DNA from: Rheinheimera aquimaris
Lineage (GTDB): Bacteria > Pseudomonadota > Gammaproteobacteria > Enterobacterales > Alteromonadaceae
Direction of reading: 5' to 3'
Assembly (NCBI RefSeq): GCF_020531985.1
Contig: NZ_JAJAVQ010000001.1
Span: 248,001-312,000 of the forward strand
Length of the DNA: 64,000 nucleotides
Below are positions 58,150 to 64,000 of the stretch, in pieces. The position numbers were made by a program, and so were the translations under genes. Position 1 is the stretch's first letter, and every line of letters starts with the position of its first letter. Below the pieces are notes generated by a model. It saw only the letters and a program-made list of their open reading frames with translations. It ran no database searches and was not told the DNA's origin.

Positions 58150-60711
58150 ATGAAAAAACAAAGTAAATATCATCCGGTTGCGCGTGCGGTAAAGTTTAGT
58201 CTGGCGGCTTCACTGTCTTTAGGCATCAGTTCAGTCGCGCTGGCACAGGAAGAAAGCTCAGCCAGTGCTCAGAAAGAGCAAAGTGTTGAAAAAATAGCAG
58301 TTGTAGGTACCCGCTCTGCGCCGCGGTCTATTGGTGACTCTCCGGTGCCAGTAGATATCATTGGTGGCGAAGAGCTGAATAAGAATGGTAACAGCGATAT
58401 GCTGAACCTAATCAGCACAACAGTGCCATCACTTAACGTTCACGCCCAGCCAATCAGCGATGCGGCGACACTGATCCGTCCGATTAACTTACGCGGCCTG
58501 TCGTCGGACAGCACACTGATTTTGTTAAATGGCAAGCGCCGTCACCGCGCGTCGGTTATTTCCTTCTTAGGTGGTGGTATCAATGATGGCGCCCAGGGCC
58601 CGGATATCTCGGTAATTCCGGGTATCGCACTAAAGCAAGTCGAAGTTCTGCGTGACGGTGCTGCTGCTCAGTACGGTTCAGACGCTATAGCTGGCGTAAT
58701 TAACTTTGTACTGAAAGATGCAGCAGAAGGCGGCAGTATTGAAGTTAAACATGGCGAGTATTATGAAGGAGACGGTACTTCTACCGAGGTAGCCGCTAAC
58801 GTCGGCATGCCGTTGACCAAAGACGGCTTCGTTAACGTTAGTATGCAATACAAAAACGTGGATGCTACCAGCCGCAGTGTGCAGCGTGGTGATGCTCAGG
58901 GTTTAATTGATGGCGGTAATACCTTTGTCGCGACACCCGCGCAAATCTGGGGCTCACCTGAAATCAAAGATGATATTACCATTTTTGCCAATGCAGGCTT
59001 AGACCTTGGCAACGGTGGTGAAGCCTATATGTTTGGTAACTACTCTGAGCGTGATGTGCGTGGTGGTTTTTATTACCGCAACCCACACAACCGCGGCGGC
59101 GTATTCTCAAATGACGGCGGCGAAACGCTGGAAGTGGTTGATTTAGATGGCACCGGCGGTTGTAATAACGTTGCAATCGGTGGCCTGAATCATCAGGAAA
59201 TCACTGATAAAGTTAATGCGCTGCCTGATAACTGTTTCACCTTCTTCCAGATGTTCCCGGGCGGTTTTACGCCAAATTTTGGTGGCAACATTACCGATAC
59301 ATCTTTAGCACTTGGCACCAAAGGCGAGTTTAAAACTGGTTTTATGGAAGGCATCTTATATGACTTCAGCGGAGTTGTTGGCCGCAGTGAATCGACCTTC
59401 CAGCTATTTAACTCTGTAAACGCCTCACTTGGCCCTGAAACACCGACTGATTTCAATGCCGGTAAATATATCCAACTGGAAAAGACCTTCACGGCAGATT
59501 TTGTTAAATATGTACCAGCCGGTTTGTATGAAGACTTAACTGTTGCCTTCGGTGCACAGTGGACTGAAGAAAGCTTTGAAATTGTTGCCGGCGAGCAGGC
59601 ATCCTGGGAAGTTGGTCCTTATGTTGACCAGGGCTTAAGCAACGGCTCCAACGGTTTCCCAGGCTTCCAGCCACAAACTGCCGGCACCTCAACCCGGCGT
59701 AACTATGCTGCTTATGCCGAAGTAGAAGCTGAATTCACAGAAAAGTTGCTTGGTGCACTGGCAGTGCGCTTTGAAGACTATGACAGCTTTGGTACCACTA
59801 CAAACTATAAGCTGACCGGTCAGTACCGTTTAACCGATGACTGGGCACTGCGTGCTTCAACCAGCACCGGCTTCCGTGCCCCCACCGTTGGTCAGGCGAA
59901 TGTCAGTAACGTTCGTACTGAACTGAATCAGGGCGTGCTAGTTGATGTCGGCGTACTGCCGCCAACCAACCCGGTTGCAATCTTAAAAGGTGCAACAGAG
60001 CTGGAACCGGAAGAATCAACCAGCTATGCATTTGGTGTGGTTTATACCGGCTACGATTTCTTTATCACAGCCGATTACTATCGCATTGACGTTGATGACC
60101 GTATCAGCCAGTCCACAGCCTTTGAAGTAACACAGGATGAGATCGATGCGTTAAAAGCCGCAGGTGTGCGTGGTATTGATTCATTAACCAGCATCACTTA
60201 CCTGACCAACGACTTTGATACCCGTACTCAGGGCGTTGATGTGGTTGCCAACTACTCCATGGACTTGTTTGACGGTCGCAGCAGTTTTGCACTGGCATAC
60301 AACTGGAACGACACCGAGGTTACCCGTTTCACCGATATTACCGGTGAATTCCGTGTATCCAGGCTGGAAAACGATCTGCCGAATCATCGTGCAACGTTTA
60401 CTTGGACTCAGAGCTGGGATGACTTATCGATGTTCCTGCGGACAAACTATTACGGTAGTTATCAGGGCGTACATGCGGACGATCCGGGCTTTGCTGTGAA
60501 TGCAACCTGGGAAGTAACGCTGGATGCAGAAGTCAGCTACTTCGTGAATGATAATTTCATTGTATCTGTTGGTGCGCAGAACCTGCTGGATAATGAACCG
60601 GCTGAATTACCGGAAGAGTGGAAAACCATATTGGGAGGCAAGTACTTTGAAACCTCACCTATGGGTATCAATGGTGGCTACTGGTATTTAAAAGGAACCT
60701 ATAAGTTCTGA
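58150..60711 (+). CDS. TonB-dependent receptor
   Basis: 853 residues: signal peptide (cleavage near ALA-QEES), plug domain with KIAVVGTRSAPRSIGDSPVPV near 47-67, the RGLSSDSTLILLNGKRR and GSDAIAGVINFVLK motifs, barrel ending YKF. Substrate unknown. Long AT-rich leader (222 bases) upstream, in which I see no clear operator. Confidence 0.9.
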   Translation: MKKQSKYHPVARAVKFSLAASLSLGISSVALAQEESSASAQKEQSVEKIAVVGTRSAPRSIGDSPVPVDIIGGEELNKNGNSDMLNLISTTVPSLNVHAQPISDAATLIRPINLRGLSSDSTLILLNGKRRHRASVISFLGGGINDGAQGPDISVIPGIALKQVEVLRDGAAAQYGSDAIAGVINFVLKDAAEGGSIEVKHGEYYEGDGTSTEVAANVGMPLTKDGFVNVSMQYKNVDATSRSVQRGDAQGLIDGGNTFVATPAQIWGSPEIKDDITIFANAGLDLGNGGEAYMFGNYSERDVRGGFYYRNPHNRGGVFSNDGGETLEVVDLDGTGGCNNVAIGGLNHQEITDKVNALPDNCFTFFQMFPGGFTPNFGGNITDTSLALGTKGEFKTGFMEGILYDFSGVVGRSESTFQLFNSVNASLGPETPTDFNAGKYIQLEKTFTADFVKYVPAGLYEDLTVAFGAQWTEESFEIVAGEQASWEVGPYVDQGLSNGSNGFPGFQPQTAGTSTRRNYAAYAEVEAEFTEKLLGALAVRFEDYDSFGTTTNYKLTGQYRLTDDWALRASTSTGFRAPTVGQANVSNVRTELNQGVLVDVGVLPPTNPVAILKGATELEPEESTSYAFGVVYTGYDFFITADYYRIDVDDRISQSTAFEVTQDEIDALKAAGVRGIDSLTSITYLTNDFDTRTQGVDVVANYSMDLFDGRSSFALAYNWNDTEVTRFTDITGEFRVSRLENDLPNHRATFTWTQSWDDLSMFLRTNYYGSYQGVHADDPGFAVNATWEVTLDAEVSYFVNDNFIVSVGAQNLLDNEPAELPEEWKTILGGKYFETSPMGINGGYWYLKGTYKF

Positions 60712-60731
60712 TAGTTACACTGAAATAGCTC

Positions 60732-60760
60732 AAAAAATCCGCCGTTAAGGCGGATTTTTT
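60732..60760. terminator. Bidirectional terminator
   Basis: AAAAAATCCGCC (60732-60743), loop GTTAA, GGCGGATTTTTT (60749-60760). Serves the receptor and ydiJ, which converge. Confidence 0.93.
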
Positions 60761-60772
60761 TATGCCGTGAAA

Positions 60773-63700
60773 TCAGTCCTTGGTTACTGCCGTCAGTAAC
60801 GCCTGCAACGGGTGACGAGGTTTGTCACCCATCAACCTTTTTACCTGGCTACGGCAGGAAAAGCCTGTAACCAGAACTTTTTCTGTGCCGTATTTTTCAA
60901 CAGGCGTACGCCAGCTCATATCAAACAGAGCCTTAGAGTTTTCCAGATTCTGGGCTTCATGACCATATGTGCCCGCCATACCACAACAGCCTACGCTCAC
61001 TGGTGTCAAACTCATACCGACGTTACTGAATATTTGTTGCCATGCTTTCTCTGTTGCCGGCAACGCGGTTTTCTCTGTACAGTGTGCCAGTAAGGCATAG
61101 TCCCCGGCAGCCTTTACCGGCGGTAATGTTTGCTGCACCAGCCACTCATGTAACAGCTGAACATGGAAATTGCCGCGTTTATCTGCAAGCGCTTTATTGT
61201 ATTCATCCCGGTATACCAGCACCAATGAAGCATCCAGCCCAAGCATAGGGATATTCAGCTGCTGAAGCTGATTTAAAAACTGTGCAGCCGTCGCTGCAGT
61301 GTGGGCAAACTGGCGCAAGAACCCTTTAACATGCTGCGGCTTACCATTCGGTTTAAAGGGTAATAGCACCGGGGAGTAACCAAACTTTTCCAGCAGGCTT
61401 AATGCATCATGCACCAGTTCCGCTTCGTAAAAGCTAGTGAATGGGTCTTGCACCAGTAACACCGTTTTTAACCGCTGCGACTCAGTTAGTTGCTGCAGCT
61501 GCGCTAAATCAAACCGGTATTTACCCCCAATCTGCTTCGTCAGTGACGGTACAGACAGCAGCGGTGTATCAACATAACCAACCGTTTTCTTCAGTATTTT
61601 CGCGGTAAGATCACGTTTGAGAATAAAATTAACCAGCCGCGGCGCTTTTGCTAACAGTGGCGCCGTGCGTTCAATATTGCCAACAATATAATCTTTAGCC
61701 GGGCGCAGATAACGGCTATGGTACAGCTGTAAGAAACGAGAGCGGAACGCTGGTACGTCAACTTTAACCGGGCATTGCCCTGCGCAGGCTTTACAAGCCA
61801 GGCAGCCTTCCATCGCGGCCATCACCTCGTGCGAGAAGTCTTCCTCGCCCTGTCGTTTGGCAAGAGTGTTTTTAAGACGCGGCCACAACGTACTTAAACC
61901 TGACCGCGTACCTTGTAGCTGCTGCTCGTGTTCGAGAACATCAAAACCGCTGTTGTGTGCCAGTCGTAACCACTCACGCATCAAGCCTGCCCGCCCTTTA
62001 GGGCTGTGCCGCCTGTCTTTTGTCACCTTGCTGGACGGGCACATCGGCGAGGTTTCTTCGTAGTTAAAGCACAAGCCATTACCATTGCAGTTTAAGCTGC
62101 TGTCAAAGCTGTCTTTTACTGCTACGGGTATCTGCCGGTCAAACCAGGCACGTTTTTGATCGTCCACTGACACCAGTTTATCGGCACTGTTATAAGGCGT
62201 ACAAATTTTGCCAGGGTTAACCCTGTTACGCGGGTCGAATGCCGCTTTGATTTTACGCAGCTCAGTAAACAGCTCTTCGCCAAAAAATGCCGGGCCATAC
62301 TCACTGCGATAACCTTTGCCATGTTCGCCCCACATCAGGCCACCGTATTTGGCCGTAAGTGCTACAACCTGATCTGAAATGGTTCTTAGTAGTTTTTCCT
62401 GTTCAGGGTCGCATAAATCCAGCGCAGGCCGTACATGCAAAACACCAGCATCAACATGACCAAACATACCATACTGCAAACCGTGACTGTCCAGCAGAGC
62501 GCGAAACTCCAGAATAAAGTCAGCCAGATTTTCCGGCGGTACCGCGGTATCTTCTGCGAAGGCCAAAGGCTTCTGCTTGCCTTGCGTATTGCCCAGTAAA
62601 CCTACTGCCTTCTTACGCATTGCATAAATATTATTAATCGCTACCGTATCATAGGTAAGCTGATAGCCGATAATGCCATCCGTTTTATCCGCTATTGCGG
62701 TATCCAGCCGTGCAGTAAGCGCGGTTATTTTCTGCTCAATACTGGCTTGCTCTTCAGCATTATACTCAACCATATTGAGCCCCTGCATATCGATACCGGG
62801 CACATCGGTTATCAAATCTTTTACCTGATGCCAGATAATATCGCGACGGGCTAAGTTCAGCACTTTGCTATCAACAGTCTCTACAGAGGTTGCGTCTGCC
62901 GCCACCAGAAAGGGTGCATTGCGAAGTGCACTTTCAAAGCTGTCATATTTAACATTGACCAGGCACTTGTATTTGGCGATAGGCGTAATATTCAGCTTTG
63001 CTTCAACAACAAATCCAAGCGAGCCCTCTGAACCGGTGATGATGCGGGATAAATCAAACTCAGTCAGATCATCATTAAATACATGCTCCAGATCGTAACC
63101 GGTTAAAAAGCGGTTTAAGCGGGGAAATTTATCCAGGATCTGCGGACGAAAATTACGGCAGCTGTCCAGCACCTGACGGTAGATGCGACCAATACTGTTT
63201 GACTGCTCTGCCCGGTGTTCGGCTTCAAAAGTAGCCATTTTATGCGTCTTTAACACATTACCGTCTATCAGTACTGTTTTTAACGCCAACACATGGTCGC
63301 TGGTTTTACCATAAACCAGTGAACCCTGACCCGATGCATCGGTGTTAATCATGCCACCAATTGTCGCCCGGTTAGACGTCGACAGATCAGGTGAAAAGAA
63401 AAAGCCATAAGGTTTTAAAAAAGCGTTCAGCTGATCTTTAATGACGCCAGCCTGTACCCGCACCCAACGCTGCTCAACATTCAGCTCAAGGATATTGCGC
63501 ATATGGCGTGATAAATCTACCACGACATGTTCCGTCAGAGATTGACCATTGGTGCCGGTACCCCCGCCGCGAGGGCTAAATTTGATATGGGAAAAGCTTG
63601 AAGTCTGCGCCAGAGAGGTCAGGATCACCAGGTCATCTGTCGTTTTTGGCAAAACAACTGCCTGCGGCAAGGTTTGGTAGATGCTGTTATCTGTCGCTAC

Positions 63701-63832
63701 TGCTAAACGGCTACCATAGCTGGTTTCAATATCACCGCTAAAACCGGCCGCGACCAGCGCTTTGTTAAATGCAACAATACTGGCATCTAATGCCAACTCA
63801 GGATTAAGCTTTGGGATCATAACTGCAGACAC
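60773..63832 (-). CDS. ydiJ: FAD-binding and 4Fe-4S oxidoreductase YdiJ (D-2-hydroxy acid dehydrogenase)
   Basis: 1019 residues (E. coli YdiJ 1018): FAD-binding type 4 domain (about 40-270, SPRGGGTGTNGQS), FAD-oxidase C domain (to about 540), a ferredoxin-like cluster pair (CLACKACAGQCPVKVDV, near 683), and a C-terminal CCG domain (SVGCCGMAGTYGHE). The family oxidises D-2-hydroxyglutarate or D-lactate at the membrane. The start is ATG at 63832 with a short ATG-rich N terminus; MIPKLNPEL a few codons later is an alternative. Confidence 0.94.
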   Translation of the reverse strand: MSAVMIPKLNPELALDASIVAFNKALVAAGFSGDIETSYGSRLAVATDNSIYQTLPQAVVLPKTTDDLVILTSLAQTSSFSHIKFSPRGGGTGTNGQSLTEHVVVDLSRHMRNILELNVEQRWVRVQAGVIKDQLNAFLKPYGFFFSPDLSTSNRATIGGMINTDASGQGSLVYGKTSDHVLALKTVLIDGNVLKTHKMATFEAEHRAEQSNSIGRIYRQVLDSCRNFRPQILDKFPRLNRFLTGYDLEHVFNDDLTEFDLSRIITGSEGSLGFVVEAKLNITPIAKYKCLVNVKYDSFESALRNAPFLVAADATSVETVDSKVLNLARRDIIWHQVKDLITDVPGIDMQGLNMVEYNAEEQASIEQKITALTARLDTAIADKTDGIIGYQLTYDTVAINNIYAMRKKAVGLLGNTQGKQKPLAFAEDTAVPPENLADFILEFRALLDSHGLQYGMFGHVDAGVLHVRPALDLCDPEQEKLLRTISDQVVALTAKYGGLMWGEHGKGYRSEYGPAFFGEELFTELRKIKAAFDPRNRVNPGKICTPYNSADKLVSVDDQKRAWFDRQIPVAVKDSFDSSLNCNGNGLCFNYEETSPMCPSSKVTKDRRHSPKGRAGLMREWLRLAHNSGFDVLEHEQQLQGTRSGLSTLWPRLKNTLAKRQGEEDFSHEVMAAMEGCLACKACAGQCPVKVDVPAFRSRFLQLYHSRYLRPAKDYIVGNIERTAPLLAKAPRLVNFILKRDLTAKILKKTVGYVDTPLLSVPSLTKQIGGKYRFDLAQLQQLTESQRLKTVLLVQDPFTSFYEAELVHDALSLLEKFGYSPVLLPFKPNGKPQHVKGFLRQFAHTAATAAQFLNQLQQLNIPMLGLDASLVLVYRDEYNKALADKRGNFHVQLLHEWLVQQTLPPVKAAGDYALLAHCTEKTALPATEKAWQQIFSNVGMSLTPVSVGCCGMAGTYGHEAQNLENSKALFDMSWRTPVEKYGTEKVLVTGFSCRSQVKRLMGDKPRHPLQALLTAVTKD

Positions 63833-63876
63833 TCGGCAATAAGTGCCTGCAGTATAACATTAACTTGATAACAGGG

Positions 63877-64000
63877 TCAGCTGGCTGCCGGACGGAATTT
63901 CTGCTGGATCCCGCGTAAAAAATACCTGAGTACCTGATCCTGACATTCGCGATAATGCCGGTGGTCAGGCCGGCGGAAAAACGCACTCAGTTCAGATTTC
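63877..64000 (-). CDS. C-terminal end of a gene entering from the right edge
   Basis: The minus-strand frame is open from the window edge to the TGA at 63877 and ends SELSAFFRRPDHRHYRECQD, then FLRGIQQKFRPAAS. The composition looks like a real protein tail, perhaps a TetR-type regulator, but only about 41 residues are visible, so the function stays open. Confidence 0.45.
   Translation of the reverse strand, partial: KSELSAFFRRPDHRHYRECQDQVLRYFLRGIQQKFRPAAS

Noticed and set aside
63804..63986. 60-residue minus-strand ORF overlapping the ydiJ start
   Set aside because: Overlaps the ydiJ start in another frame and has no family look; the partial frame ending at 63877 is the better candidate here.
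1..64000. tRNA, rRNA or IS elements
   Set aside because: I looked for conserved tRNA arms, CCA ends, rRNA blocks and transposase signatures and found none I could support.

Overview
The window is 64 kb of a gammaproteobacterial chromosome. The gene set is HexR with an Entner-Doudoroff operon, serC-aroA-cmk-rpsA-ihfB-lapA-lapB-pyrF, gyrA-ubiG-nrdAB-yfaE, and two TonB-dependent receptors. It suggests an Alteromonadales or Rheinheimera/Alishewanella-type aquatic bacterium; that assignment is inferred from gene content and protein resemblance, not from a search.

Region 1 (1-20.2 kb) is core metabolism. It starts with the tail of an amino acid:sodium symporter, then pykA and hexR on the minus strand. 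A divergent, tightly packed zwf-pgl-edd-glk-eda operon follows, and perfect or near-perfect HexR operators lie in both promoter regions. Next come ybiT, dps, an HDOD protein, the NAD malic enzyme, a DUF885 lipoprotein, a FemAB/GNAT-like protein, a glutaredoxin-like protein, yghU, a DUF938 methyltransferase and an outer-membrane beta-barrel.

Region 2 (about 20.3-31.46 kb) is an inovirus (filamentous phage) integration zone. Its right edge is a near-perfect dif site (31431-31458), so this is the replication terminus. One complete-looking prophage (about 23.15-31.46 kb) carries, on the minus strand, an unknown early gene, a cytosine-C5 methyltransferase, a gene II/X-type replication initiator, a pV-like protein, two tiny membrane proteins absent from ordinary ORF lists, pVIII, pIII, pVI and a pI/Zot ATPase. 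A stem-loop-rich intergenic region and a DUF3653-like gene follow. A DUF3693-like regulator is transcribed divergently across a repeated operator. The methyltransferase gene has an exact 24-nt (8-residue) repeat array at both ends, ten or more units in all. To the left lie remains of at least two earlier integrations: a frameshifted regulator copy, a fragment of the DUF3653-like gene, degenerate XerD-arm scars each followed by a hairpin, and AT-rich orphan cargo genes, one frameshifted.

Region 3 (31.5-64 kb) is core genome again. It holds an NhaP2-type antiporter, pyrF-lapB-lapA-ihfB-rpsA-cmk and aroA-serC, then gyrA, ubiG, and nrdA-nrdB-yfaE behind paired NrdR-like boxes. After these come a TPR protein, yceI with a cytochrome b561, trhO, a YaeQ-family protein, a LysE-type exporter, a His-rich TonB receptor, a PuuB-like oxidase with a GNAT protein, a second TonB receptor and ydiJ. 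Most large genes left of dif are on the plus strand and many right of it on the minus strand. The GGGCAGGG (KOPS-like) octamers I could find all point at dif, which supports a terminus.
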